A stretch of 46,813 bases of DNA from JAAYCT01 sp964499575 (lineage in GTDB: Bacteria; Bacillota; Clostridia; Saccharofermentanales; Saccharofermentanaceae), in the NCBI GenBank assembly GCA_964499575.1, contig CAZCLK010000014.1:1-46813 (forward strand), in the 5' to 3' direction. The notes below the pieces were generated by a model that was not told the DNA's origin, ran no database searches, and saw only the letters and a list, made by a program, of their open reading frames with translations. Positions 34,343-43,091 of this stretch are shown piece after piece; the first letter of the stretch is position 1; each line of letters opens with the position of its first letter. Made by a program: the position numbers and the translations under genes.

Positions 34343-35287
34343 ATGACGCATATTTTCGATGTGTTTGTCCGAGCCTTGCCGATCTTCATCATGATCGCCC
34401 TGGGTGTAATCGTAAGAAGGGCGGGAATCCTTAGCGAGAAAACGATCCCTGAGATCAAGAAGTTGATCGTAAGCATCACGCTTCCCGCGATGCTGCTGCT
34501 AACTTTTGCCGGGACAACGTTTCGGGCGGAGTACGCGCTGATCTTTCTCGTGATGTTTCTGTTCTGCTGTGTGATGCTCGGCTTCGGGATATTTGCGGGT
34601 CCCAAAATCAGCAAAGATAATCGGTTTCTGCCGGCATTGTTTACCGGCTTTGAGGCCGGTATGCTCGGTTACGCTTTGTTCGCGACATTTTTTTCGGAGG
34701 AAAACACGTACGCCTTTGCCGTGATCGACATCGGCCAAGTCTTGTTTGTCTTCTTTGTCCTTGCGTTTTTTCTTCGAAAAAGAAGCGGCTCGGATTCTTC
34801 CGTCCCGGTACTTTTGAAGAGCTTCGCGTTCTCGCCCATCATCATTGCGATTGTCATCGGCGTGATTTTGGGGGGAACCGGCGTATATCGGTATCTGTCC
34901 GGGTTCGCGATTACGGGCGCAATTGCAGACACCCTGAAAGTATTGGGTTCGATGACTCAACCGTTGATTTGCCTTGTGATCGGGTATGACCTTCGATTGG
35001 GTTTTTCAAAAATGCACAAAACGCTTGCGATAATCGGAATCCGGTTGCTGATTATGATCTTCGCCGCGTTTATGGTGAATACTCTGATCATTGAACGTTT
35101 GCTGCACTTGGAGCCGATATTCACTTATGCCGTGTATACGATGTTCTTGCTTCCGCCGCCTTTTGTAATTCCGGTTTACTTCGGAAGCGCCTCGCCAAAG
35201 GAAAAGGAGGAGATTTTGGACGCGCTATCGCTACACGTTATAGTGTCTCTTGTCGCTTTCGTCGTCTTGCTCATTCTGATTCAATAG
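34343..35287 (+). CDS. AEC-family membrane transporter
   Basis: 314 residues, about ten hydrophobic helices (IFIMIALGVIVRRAGILSE at the start, VSLVAFVVLLILIQ at the end). The AEC (auxin efflux carrier) family features are the ALGVIVRRAGILSE opening with an LPAMLLLTFAGT helix, and a second-half repeat with GSMTQPLICLVIGYDL. Bacterial members move malate, other organic acids or unknown solutes; the substrate cannot be told here. Starts at 34325 (TTG) and 34337 are also in frame, but GGAG lies 6 nt before the ATG at 34343. It stands alone after parB. Confidence 0.85.
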   Translation: MTHIFDVFVRALPIFIMIALGVIVRRAGILSEKTIPEIKKLIVSITLPAMLLLTFAGTTFRAEYALIFLVMFLFCCVMLGFGIFAGPKISKDNRFLPALFTGFEAGMLGYALFATFFSEENTYAFAVIDIGQVLFVFFVLAFFLRKRSGSDSSVPVLLKSFAFSPIIIAIVIGVILGGTGVYRYLSGFAITGAIADTLKVLGSMTQPLICLVIGYDLRLGFSKMHKTLAIIGIRLLIMIFAAFMVNTLIIERLLHLEPIFTYAVYTMFLLPPPFVIPVYFGSASPKEKEEILDALSLHVIVSLVAFVVLLILIQ

Positions 35288-35332
35288 CATGAATGAACAA
35301 GGCTTTGCACCGGTCCGAAGCGGTTCGCCGGC

Positions 35333-35361
35333 TTGCCACTCATTACGACTAGAAGTATAAT
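35333..35361 (+). promoter_or_regulatory. promoter of the DUF885 lipoprotein gene
   Basis: TTGCCA, 17-bp spacer, TATAAT. It predicts a leader of about 135 nt before the start codon. Confidence 0.8.
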
Positions 35362-35443
35362 ACGGAAGGTCACGACCTGTTTTTCGAGCGAAAGCGTCGC
35401 CGAGAAAGACGCCGGAAACGATGCCGATGCTTCGGTCACATCA

Positions 35444-35472
35444 CCGCGAAAGGAGCAAATCCTTCCGCGCGG
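35444..35472 (+). other. stem-loop in the DUF885 leader
   Basis: CCGCG pairs with CGCGG and, inside, AGGA with TCCT around a GCAAA loop. It sits just before the ribosome binding site (CGGAGG). It matches no riboswitch class I can recognise. Confidence 0.4.
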
Positions 35473-35502
35473 AAAACATAAGACAAACACGGAGGAAACC
35501 AA

Positions 35503-37326
35503 ATGAATAACAAACGCTTCCCGCGGCTTCTGCAATTGATTGCCGGTATGCTTGCTCTGGCGGTTCTGTTAACGGGCTGCTCGTTCGTCCGGGATGTTTT
35601 TTCCGACAAGAAAAAACCCAAGAAGATTACCGGTGCGACGCACCCGACCTATACCGAGGATTTTGATGATTTTGCCGATCAGGTCTTTGCGGCGTTTGTT
35701 TCATTTGATCAGGTGACCTTGCACAGTCTGGTCCTCGATGAGGAGGATTTCAATATTGAGAAACCCGAAAGCAGTTGGGGCGACTTCAGCAACGAGTCCG
35801 AAGACGAGGACTGGGCGCTGATCGAGGACCTTTTGGAGGTACTCAAAGAATATGATTATGATGATCTCAGCCGTGGGCAGAAGATCACCTACGATACGTT
35901 GATGAAGTTTCTGGAAGGCGAGTTGGCGTTGAAGGACGCGCCGGATTTTTACGATCCGCTCAACGCGCTTCAGGGCAATCACCTTTTTCTGGCGTTCAAT
36001 CTGGACACGTATCAGATCGATGATCAGGATGACCTGGACACGTATATGACGTTGGTCAAGGATATCAAACCCTATGTCGAGAGCATTTGTGATTATGAGG
36101 AAAGGCGCTCCGAGGACGGGCTCTTTATGAAAAAGGATTACGCCGTCCGCGTGATGGAGGATATCAGCGATATCCTTGATTCGGACTGCGCGGATTTTAT
36201 CAGCGGATTTGAGGACCGTGTGGACGGTTTTGACTTCCTGAGCGACGATGAAAAGGAAGAATACAAGGAGAAGAACCGCGAAAATGTCGAAGAATATGTT
36301 ATTCCTTCATACGAACTGCTTTACGATACGGTCACGGATCTGAAGGAGACCGGAGAGGACGGGTACGGGCTGGCCCGATATGAGGGCGGAAAAGAATACT
36401 ACGCGCGCCAGATTCAAATGGAGACGGGAACGAGTATGACCGTCGACGAAGTGTTCGAGAAAATCGAGAAGGTCGCCATTGAATCGCACGATGAGCTTTT
36501 CGCGATTGTGGAGGACGTGGACTATGACTTGCTGGACTCCTCGTTTGCGGCGTATTCGGATCCGGATGACGTCATTGAGAATAATCTTCTTCAGATGAGC
36601 GGTCGTTTTCCGGAAATTTCCGGGGCAAAGGACAAGGGCAAGCTGTATGTCATCGAAAAAATGCCGGACAGCATCGCGCGCTTTGCCGCGGGAATGTACC
36701 TCCTGCCGCAAGTGGATGATCCGTGGGACAATGTTTTTTATATTAACGAAGGGTATGCCGAAGGACTGGATATGTACGAGGTCGTCTCTCATGAGTGTAT
36801 TCCCGGACACCTGTACCAGACGGTCTGGTTTCTGACGTCTGATAGCGAGAACATCCCCCTGAGGTATCTGCTCACCGCCTACGGCGAAGGATTGGGGACC
36901 GAGGAAGGGTGGACGACTTATGTTGAGTCGGTTTCGTACGCTATGGCCGGACTTCCGGAGCTTGAGACCCGGTATGTCGAACTTTTCTATGAAGCGATGT
37001 ATACCTGGACGTCGCTTCTGGACATCGGCATCAACTATTATGGGTGGAGCGAGGATGAGGCGGCGGAGTACTTTGCCGGGAAAGGTCTGGACGGCCTCTT
37101 TGAGGTATCGGTCGACGTTCTGGAATCGGTCGACATCATGCCTTGTATGTACCTCTCGTATACGGTCGGAAAGATTGAACTTAAGGAGATGATGGCCCGC
37201 GCGCAGGAGACTTTGGGCGACGATTATTCGGAACTCGAATTCCATCGTTTCTACCTTGAGACCGGTCCGTGCACGTTCGAGATCCTGAACCGCGAAATGG
37301 ACGAGTGGATGAAGGAATATCAGTAA
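35503..37326 (+). CDS. DUF885-family lipoprotein, putative zinc metallopeptidase
   Basis: 607 residues, exported. Residues 1-25 are a lipoprotein signal ending LLTGC with Cys26 as lipid anchor, followed by a short basic segment (DKKKPKKI). The DUF885 body is very acidic and carries the family zinc motif HECIPGH at about 430-436 (HExxPGH), preceded by YINEGYAEGLDMYE, and GLGTEEGWTTYVE downstream. Related proteins are membrane-linked peptidases of unknown substrate. The ATG has CGGAGG. It has its own promoter and a long leader; yhhN follows after 128 bp. Confidence 0.88.
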   Translation: MNNKRFPRLLQLIAGMLALAVLLTGCSFVRDVFSDKKKPKKITGATHPTYTEDFDDFADQVFAAFVSFDQVTLHSLVLDEEDFNIEKPESSWGDFSNESEDEDWALIEDLLEVLKEYDYDDLSRGQKITYDTLMKFLEGELALKDAPDFYDPLNALQGNHLFLAFNLDTYQIDDQDDLDTYMTLVKDIKPYVESICDYEERRSEDGLFMKKDYAVRVMEDISDILDSDCADFISGFEDRVDGFDFLSDDEKEEYKEKNRENVEEYVIPSYELLYDTVTDLKETGEDGYGLARYEGGKEYYARQIQMETGTSMTVDEVFEKIEKVAIESHDELFAIVEDVDYDLLDSSFAAYSDPDDVIENNLLQMSGRFPEISGAKDKGKLYVIEKMPDSIARFAAGMYLLPQVDDPWDNVFYINEGYAEGLDMYEVVSHECIPGHLYQTVWFLTSDSENIPLRYLLTAYGEGLGTEEGWTTYVESVSYAMAGLPELETRYVELFYEAMYTWTSLLDIGINYYGWSEDEAAEYFAGKGLDGLFEVSVDVLESVDIMPCMYLSYTVGKIELKEMMARAQETLGDDYSELEFHRFYLETGPCTFEILNREMDEWMKEYQ

Positions 37327-37346
37327 TCCTCCGTTTTGGGTTATTT

Positions 37347-37418
37347 CCGTTGAAGGTGGGATTTGCAGACACAGCGGACTTAATTTCAGCCAATAGGGAT
37401 TCCTCCCGTTGAAGGTGG
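37347..37418. repeat. 13-bp direct repeat before yhhN
   Basis: CCGTTGAAGGTGG occurs at 37347-37359 and again at 37406-37418 (59-bp period) in the 128-bp gap between the DUF885 and YhhN genes. Its function is unknown. Confidence 0.5.
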
Positions 37419-37454
37419 AAGATTCGGGTTGAGCGTTATATCAAAGGAGCGGGA

Positions 37455-38132
37455 ATGCCGATTATAATCGCCGTTTACGGCATCCTTGCCATCGCCGCCT
37501 GCAGTATGCACGGCTCCGAGAAACTTCGGAGCCGGTATGCGTTTTTCAAGCTTCTCGCGAGTCTTTCTTTCGTCGCGATTGCCCTTTTGGCCGGCTATAA
37601 GAGCGGTTTTCCGCCCATGTTTTTTTACCTCCTGCCCGGGTTCTGGTTTGCCGTAATCGGGGATTATCTGCTCGGATTGGCACACACGGACCGAAGATAC
37701 AAGGGAAAGCGGTTTTTTTTCGGCGCAACGGCGTTTATGCTCGCGCATATCAGTTTCTATCTCGCGTTTTCGGCAATCGACGGACTTTTTTGGGCGGATT
37801 TCGTTTTTCCGGTGCTTTTTACCGGCGTAATGTTCTTTGTCCTGCGCGGCGAGAATTTTTCGCTGGGCAGAATGCGAATTCCCGGATTGATGTACTCGTT
37901 TTTCGTCGCTCTTCTGGTTTCCAAGGGCGCGCTGATGTTCTTCAGGAACGGCGTTTCCATCCGACTCGCGCTGATCCTGTGCGGCGGCGTTTTTTTCATG
38001 ATTTCCGACATGATCCTTCTTTTTATGTACTTTCACGTGCCGTCGCAAAAAAAGCGCCTCGGCGCGGCAAATCTGGCGACATACTTTATTGCCATGGGGC
38101 TCTTGGGGATGAGCCTTTATCCGTTTGGATGA
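37455..38132 (+). CDS. YhhN (TMEM86/lysoplasmalogenase) family membrane protein
   Basis: 225 residues with about eight hydrophobic segments. The family motifs are visible: VIGDYLLGLAH near residue 75, FFFGATAFMLAHISFYLAF and GVFFMISDMILLFMYF near the end. Animal members hydrolyse lysoplasmalogen; several clostridia make plasmalogens, so that role is possible but unproved. AAAGGAG lies before the ATG. It converges with the SecA-like gene (51-bp gap, no clear terminator). Confidence 0.85.
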   Translation: MPIIIAVYGILAIAACSMHGSEKLRSRYAFFKLLASLSFVAIALLAGYKSGFPPMFFYLLPGFWFAVIGDYLLGLAHTDRRYKGKRFFFGATAFMLAHISFYLAFSAIDGLFWADFVFPVLFTGVMFFVLRGENFSLGRMRIPGLMYSFFVALLVSKGALMFFRNGVSIRLALILCGGVFFMISDMILLFMYFHVPSQKKRLGAANLATYFIAMGLLGMSLYPFG

Positions 38133-38183
38133 AAATCTCAGCGGGCAGGTCATAAGGATGGCACCGGCGTTCGGAATCCGGCG

Positions 38184-40586
38184 TTATTTGTCCGGTTCTT
38201 CGGATCGCCCGAACAGAAAATGAAGCATCTTCATCATCAAAAAGAACGGCGCGTTCATGAACGCCAGGGCGAAATCATTGACGTACGCCTGTTCCTCCGT
38301 GCCGTCGTGGACCAGATAAGTCCGTGTCGATGTCGGACCGGCGAACCCGGCATGCGGAAGATCCGCGATACCGTCGCGGATCGTCAGGTTCTCGAAAAGC
38401 GCCCGCACGGTCGCGTTCAGATTTTCCTCAAACTGCCCGAACGCCTCGATCAGGCGCTGGTTATACGTAAGAAACGGATCGCCCTTCAGCATGCTGATGA
38501 TCTCGACACCTTCCAGACCGTTCTGAACGGCAACCAGGTGGTCCGACCAGCACCGGTTCAACGCGAAAAGCTCAATCTGCCGGCGCGCCCGAAGGTACTC
38601 CGGCCCGTCGATGCGGCGCGTAATCTTTTCGAGGAGCGCGGGATCGTGTTGCTCCAGGACGCTCAGGCTGTCCCGTCCGCTTAGGATATTGAGACGCTTT
38701 TTTTCGACCAGCTTTCGCTGCTCATTGGGCATGAAGGAGTACTTTGAAAGCGTCGTCTTCGTGTCGAAGTTCTGACCTTCGACGACTCGTTGGATATGCG
38801 TGATCGCGGAGCGAACGGCGCGGCTCTGAAGGGGTGTTTCTTTTCGCGTCAGACGAAATTTCTCCTGAAGCGCGTCACCGATCCGGTATTTGACGAGCAG
38901 CGGGTCCTCAAGGCTGATGAAGAACCGGCTTTCTCCGGGATCTCCCTGGCGGCCGGCGCGTCCGCGCAATTGTCTGTCGATTCGGACGCTCTCATGACGG
39001 TTTGTTCCGATGACATAAAGGCCTCCGAGAGCGCAAACTTCGTCATGACCGGCTTCATCCCGGCCGCCCAAACGGATGTCCACGCCGCGCCCGGCCATAT
39101 TCGTCGATATCGTGATCGCGCCTTTCTGCCCGGCATTGGCGATGATACGGGCTTCATGTTCGTCGTTTCGCGCATTGAGCACCTCAATGGAGATGCCTTT
39201 TTCACGAAGGTATCCGGCGATCTCCTCGGACTCCTCGACACTTGCGGTCCCGACCAGGATCGGTCTTCCGGTCGAATGGACGCGAATGATCTCCTCAATC
39301 AGAAATCGATGTTTCACATCCCGGTGCGTGAAGATCACGTCGGGCAGATCCGCTCGTACGCAGGGCTTGTTCGGATGGATCACGGTGACGGGCAGATCAT
39401 AGAATTGCGCAAACTCCGGCGCGGCAGATACTGCGGTACCGGTCATGCCGCAGAATTCCGGATAAAGGTTGATAAAGTGCTGAAAGGTGACTTGGTTCAT
39501 GATCATGCCGCTCGTACGCTGTTTGACGTTTTCCTTGATCTCGACTGCCGCCTGAAGGCCGTCCGGCCACTGGCGAAGCTTGGAAACCCGGCCTGTAAAG
39601 GTATCGACCAGCTGGACCTGTCCGTCGCGGACGATGTAATCGACATCCTTTTGGAGCAGGTGAAGGGCAGGGAGGATGACGTTGACCTGAGTCAGGACGT
39701 CGACCGGATTGTCCGGTGGACGAGATATCGGATTCGCCAACGACTGCTCCAACGGTTCACCTGATTCGTTTCCGAAAAGATCCCCGATCCCGAGATCTTT
39801 TTCGATCTGAAGGATGCCTTCGTCGGTCAGATAGATGTTTTCTGCGTACTCGTCTGTTTGATAGTGCAGTTCCGGCTTCAATGCCCGGACCGCGGAGAAA
39901 AGCTCGGGACGGATGAGTACTTTCTCTGATTGCTCGCCGGCGATGACCATCGGGACACGGGCTTCATCAATCATGATCGAATCGGCCTCGTCGACGATCG
40001 CGAAATGAAACGGCCGATGGACAATTTCGGACTCGTCGGTCGCCAGAAACGAGCGGAGATAATCAAAACCCGCCTCGCGCGCGGTCACATAGGTCACATC
40101 GCAGGCGTACGCTTCTTTGCGTTCACTCGCGGACGAACCTTCGCGGACGATCCCGACGGACAGCCCCAATAGAGCATAAACCGGACCCATCCACTGGGCA
40201 TCGCGGCCGACCAGATAATCATTGAAGGTCATGATGTGAACGCCTTCACCGGAAAGAGCCCGAAGAACGGCGACAAAAACGGCGACCATGGTCTTACCTT
40301 CGCCGGTCGGAAGTTCGATGATTCTTTGGTCGTTCATCGCGAGCGCCGCCAGAAGCTGGGCGTCAAACGGCGTTTCGTGAAGTGTTCGCCGGACCGCCTC
40401 GAAAACCAGCGCGAAGGCCTCGGGGATAAGCGAACGCAAGGGTTCTCCCTCCGCGAGACGCGCGCGCAAAGCAGTTGTCTTTTCGGGAAAAGCCTCCAAA
40501 GCCAGGTCGGAGAAATCGTAAAGATGTATCTTCCGAAGGGTCTGACGGAAAGCGCCCGTATCGTTATTGAGATATCGTTTGCTCAC
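38184..40586 (-). CDS. secA2: accessory SecA-like translocase ATPase
   Basis: 800 residues of the SecA motor family. Walker A in ELPTGEGKTMVAV (about 85-97), Walker B DEADSIMIDEARVPM, the preprotein-crosslinking domain with VDTFTGRVSKLRQWPDGLQ, GMTGTAVSAAPEF, TNMAGRGVDIRLGG and RQLRGRAGRQGDPGESRFF. It differs from housekeeping SecA in the helical scaffold (LSKYSFMPNEQRKLVEKKRL where SecA has an EYDDVMNKQR-type stretch), in lacking the C-terminal zinc finger, and in a hydrophobic tail (FMNAPFFLMMKMLHFLF). These are accessory SecA2 traits, hence the symbol, tentative. A GTG at 40631 is in frame, but AAAAGGA precedes the GTG at 40586. No secY2 or glycoprotein cargo nearby; it follows an ECF S gene by 57 bp. 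Confidence 0.82.
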   Translation of the reverse strand: MSKRYLNNDTGAFRQTLRKIHLYDFSDLALEAFPEKTTALRARLAEGEPLRSLIPEAFALVFEAVRRTLHETPFDAQLLAALAMNDQRIIELPTGEGKTMVAVFVAVLRALSGEGVHIMTFNDYLVGRDAQWMGPVYALLGLSVGIVREGSSASERKEAYACDVTYVTAREAGFDYLRSFLATDESEIVHRPFHFAIVDEADSIMIDEARVPMVIAGEQSEKVLIRPELFSAVRALKPELHYQTDEYAENIYLTDEGILQIEKDLGIGDLFGNESGEPLEQSLANPISRPPDNPVDVLTQVNVILPALHLLQKDVDYIVRDGQVQLVDTFTGRVSKLRQWPDGLQAAVEIKENVKQRTSGMIMNQVTFQHFINLYPEFCGMTGTAVSAAPEFAQFYDLPVTVIHPNKPCVRADLPDVIFTHRDVKHRFLIEEIIRVHSTGRPILVGTASVEESEEIAGYLREKGISIEVLNARNDEHEARIIANAGQKGAITISTNMAGRGVDIRLGGRDEAGHDEVCALGGLYVIGTNRHESVRIDRQLRGRAGRQGDPGESRFFISLEDPLLVKYRIGDALQEKFRLTRKETPLQSRAVRSAITHIQRVVEGQNFDTKTTLSKYSFMPNEQRKLVEKKRLNILSGRDSLSVLEQHDPALLEKITRRIDGPEYLRARRQIELFALNRCWSDHLVAVQNGLEGVEIISMLKGDPFLTYNQRLIEAFGQFEENLNATVRALFENLTIRDGIADLPHAGFAGPTSTRTYLVHDGTEEQAYVNDFALAFMNAPFFLMMKMLHFLFGRSEEPDK

Positions 40587-40643
40587 GGCGTTTGTCCTTT
40601 TCGACCGAAGCCTCAGGGGAACGGCCGGCACGGGTCCGCTCTT

Positions 40644-41270
40644 CTATGCCGATTTGTCCGGCGAGGTCTGAAGTCTGCCCATTGCGGCCATCAATGCCTT
40701 GGTGACCGCTGTGCCGACAACAAGGCTCACGGCGATCTCAATCAGCGCATTTGAAGTGATGAGGATGGTAATGATAACCCACAAGTCGGATGTTCCGAAC
40801 ATCTTATGAACTTCGGCATTATTTCCGAACAGAAGAAGCAGCGCGCCGACAAACAGAACCGTGTTCAAAATCGCGGCGCTTGCTGAAGCGACCATATAGG
40901 GAAAGAATTTGGTTTCGGGGAATTTCATCATGCCCTTATAAATCAATCCGACCAATAATCCCATCAGGATACGCGGAATGAAACATAATACGAAAGTAAA
41001 AAAAGGATTGATCGACATCAATGCGGTCCCGAACGGCTCCAGACCAAAACATTGGGCAAAACTCGTCGCGCCGAACACTGCGCCGAGGATTGCTCCGGCA
41101 ACCGGACCCAAAAGGATCGCGCCGATCGCGACCGGAATCATCAGAAGCGTGATCGATACGATACCGATCTTCAAATAGCCGAGCGGTGTAAAAGCCATCA
41201 GTATGATGATTGCCGTCAATACAGCCAATTGAACTAATTGTAACGTGCGATTCTTCTGAGTTCTATCCAT
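40644..41270 (-). CDS. ECF transporter substrate-binding (S) component
   Basis: 208-residue membrane protein with about six helices (VLTAIIILMAFTPLGYLKIG, LLMIPVAIGAILLGPVAGAI, INPFFTFVLCFIPRILMG), the pattern of energy-coupling-factor S components, which bind a vitamin or similar small molecule and share the EcfAAT energiser encoded elsewhere. The substrate cannot be assigned; the family includes pantothenate and folate carriers. The open frame extends 24 codons upstream, but GGAGGGC precedes the ATG at 41270 and the promoter's -10 lies 44 bp before it. No vitamin riboswitch is visible. The SecA-like gene follows on the same strand. Confidence 0.87.
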   Translation of the reverse strand: MDRTQKNRTLQLVQLAVLTAIIILMAFTPLGYLKIGIVSITLLMIPVAIGAILLGPVAGAILGAVFGATSFAQCFGLEPFGTALMSINPFFTFVLCFIPRILMGLLVGLIYKGMMKFPETKFFPYMVASASAAILNTVLFVGALLLLFGNNAEVHKMFGTSDLWVIITILITSNALIEIAVSLVVGTAVTKALMAAMGRLQTSPDKSA

Positions 41271-41313
41271 AGTTTGCGCCCTCCGTCCCCGACACAACAA
41301 ATCGGGTTGAGCC

Positions 41314-41342
41314 ATTATACTTCGATTCTCAAAGAAATACAA
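41314..41342 (-). promoter_or_regulatory. promoter of the ECF S-component gene
   Basis: Minus-strand TTGTAT (41337-41342), 17-bp spacer, TATAAT (41314-41319). A 12-bp palindrome AGATAAGTATCT (41352-41363) lies just upstream, in the divergent gap shared with the PII-like gene. Confidence 0.7.
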
Positions 41343-41371
41343 TTATTCGATAGATAAGTATCTGTATTCCT

Positions 41372-41400
41372 TTGCATTATAAGCGAAATGGCGTTATCAT
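41372..41400 (+). promoter_or_regulatory. possible promoter of the PII-like/antiporter pair
   Basis: TTGCAT, 17-bp spacer, TATCAT, 58 bp before the PII-like start. The -35 matches only partly. Confidence 0.4.
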
Positions 41401-41457
41401 GTGAGCGGATTTCCGTTAGGGACAAGTGTCCGCAACACGAAACAGGAGGACGAAACG

Positions 41458-41805
41458 ATGGATAAGCCGATGCAATTACTGGTTTTGATCCTGAATAAGA
41501 AGGAGTGTCTGGAAGGTTTACTGGATGCTCTGATCGAAGCCGGTGTAAAAGGAGCGACGGTTCTTGAGAGCACCGGGATGGCCCGGATCGTCGGCGAGGA
41601 TACCCGAAGCATGTTCGGTTCGATCCGCATGTTGATCGATCCGGACCTGGAGTCCAATCGGACCATTCTGATGGCGGTCAATGAATCTCTGATCGAAAAG
41701 GTCCGCTTTACCGTAAACGAGGTTCTCGGAGGCCTGGACAAGCCGGATACCGGGGTGCTTTTCGGACTGCCGATCACATTTTTTGACGGGAAGGTATCCA
41801 AATAA
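41458..41805 (+). CDS. small PII-like signalling protein
   Basis: 115 residues with the ferredoxin-like pattern of the PII superfamily: beta-strand LLVLILNKKECLEGLLDALI, then AGVKGATVLESTGMA, a variable loop (IVGEDTRSMFGSIRM) in place of the T-loop, then NRTILMAVNESLIEKVRFTV. It lacks the classical P-II signatures, so it is not GlnB/GlnK. The gene ends TAATG, its stop overlapping the start of the antiporter, a sign of strict co-expression; by analogy to PII-like partners of other transporters it may bind a nucleotide and gate the antiporter. An in-frame ATG 19 codons upstream is disfavoured because GGAGG precedes the ATG at 41458. Confidence 0.7.
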   Translation: MDKPMQLLVLILNKKECLEGLLDALIEAGVKGATVLESTGMARIVGEDTRSMFGSIRMLIDPDLESNRTILMAVNESLIEKVRFTVNEVLGGLDKPDTGVLFGLPITFFDGKVSK

Positions 41806-43091
41806 TGACCGATACGTTTCTATGCCTCGCAATATTTATAATTGTCGGTTTCATCGGCTCCGCGCTCGCGCATCGGGTCCGTTTTCCCGCGGTGACCGGG
41901 TATTTGGTCGCGGGTCTGATTCTCGGTATCACCGGGCTCATTTCCAAAGAGACGCTCGAGCAATTCAATCTTCTTGCTGATCTGGCGCTCGGGTTCATCG
42001 CGTTTTCGATCGGCAGTGAATTTAAACTCGATTATTTGAAAAAAGTCGGAGCCGCGCCGCTGATCATCACGATCTTCGAGGCGTTCGGCGCGGTCTTTGT
42101 TCTGGATATTCTCCTGATCGCGATCGGTGTTCCGGTTCCGGTGGCCATTTTGCTGGGTGCGATCGGCGCGGCGACGGCGCCGGCGGCGACGCTGATGGTT
42201 GTTCGTCAATATAAGGCGGACGGGCCTGTTACGCGGATGCTTCTGCCGGTCGTCGCGATGGATGACGCGGCGGCACTGATTGCTTTCTCCGTTTCTGCCG
42301 CTATCGCGCAGATGATCGTTTCAAATCAAGGTGCGTCCCTAACGTCGATGTTTCTGCGTCCGCTTCTCGAGATCGTAGGATCGCTCGCGCTCGGAAGCGT
42401 TCTCGGGGCGGTCGCGGCGTTTTTTATGAGGAGATTCAAAACCGACGGAGACCGGCTCGGACTGGCCTTCGCGGTCGTCATGGGCGGCGTCGGTCTCTCG
42501 TCGCTTCTCGGCTTGTCGGCGCTTCTGGTGGGGATGATGACCGGAGCGATTTTCGCGAATCTGAGCCGTCAGTCGGTCAAACTCTTCAAGGTGACCGACG
42601 CGGTGACCCCGCCTTTATTCCTGATGTTTTTCGTGCTTTCGGGCGCGGAGCTTGACGTAACAGTCCTCAAAAGCATCGGCCTGATCGGGGTCGTTTATAT
42701 CGTTGCCCGGGTTTTCGGAAAGGTGATCGGAAGTTATCTGGGCGCGCGAATCGCGCGCGTTGAACCGGTCATTCGCAATTATCTCGGTTTCACACTGGTA
42801 CCGCAGGCCGGTGTCGCGATCGGCCTGTCACTCGTCGCGCTTCGAATCCTTCCGGAATACGGAGCGACGATCCGTGCGGTGGTCTTGTGCGCGACGCTGA
42901 TTTACGAGTTGACCGGTCCGCTGATTACAAAGTTCGCATTGGTTAAGGCCGGGGAGATTCGAAGCGAGAAGCGGCGCCCCGCGACATCCGGAGCGCAGGC
43001 GCTTACGCCTCCGGTTCCGACTGAGCCTTCCGGCTCCGCAGAAGGTCCGCAATCGCCCACGGAAAGTACAGAAGGATCCACACCACAATGA
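41805..43091 (+). CDS. CPA2-family cation:proton antiporter
   Basis: 428 residues with about 12 hydrophobic helices; the core has VRFPAVTGYLVAGLILG at the start, IGAATAPAATLMVVRQY (discontinuous helix) and VAMDDAAALIAF with paired Asp residues, as in Na+/H+ members of the NapA/KefB group. No TrkA-N nucleotide domain follows; instead the last 45 residues are a Pro/Ser/Thr/Glu-rich tail (TPPVPTEPSGSAEGPQSPTE). The regulatory part may be the upstream PII-like protein. The tail runs 89 bp antisense into the convergent ywaF gene and is probably unconstrained protein sequence. Sodium versus potassium cannot be decided. Confidence 0.9.
   Translation: MTDTFLCLAIFIIVGFIGSALAHRVRFPAVTGYLVAGLILGITGLISKETLEQFNLLADLALGFIAFSIGSEFKLDYLKKVGAAPLIITIFEAFGAVFVLDILLIAIGVPVPVAILLGAIGAATAPAATLMVVRQYKADGPVTRMLLPVVAMDDAAALIAFSVSAAIAQMIVSNQGASLTSMFLRPLLEIVGSLALGSVLGAVAAFFMRRFKTDGDRLGLAFAVVMGGVGLSSLLGLSALLVGMMTGAIFANLSRQSVKLFKVTDAVTPPLFLMFFVLSGAELDVTVLKSIGLIGVVYIVARVFGKVIGSYLGARIARVEPVIRNYLGFTLVPQAGVAIGLSLVALRILPEYGATIRAVVLCATLIYELTGPLITKFALVKAGEIRSEKRRPATSGAQALTPPVPTEPSGSAEGPQSPTESTEGSTPQ

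Noticed and set aside
35362..35502. Cyclic di-GMP or cobalamin riboswitch before the DUF885 gene
   Set aside because: The diagnostic conserved segments of these classes are not present.
41270..41457. Vitamin riboswitch upstream of the ECF S component
   Set aside because: The leader from the mapped promoter is only about 35 nt, too short for any known vitamin riboswitch.
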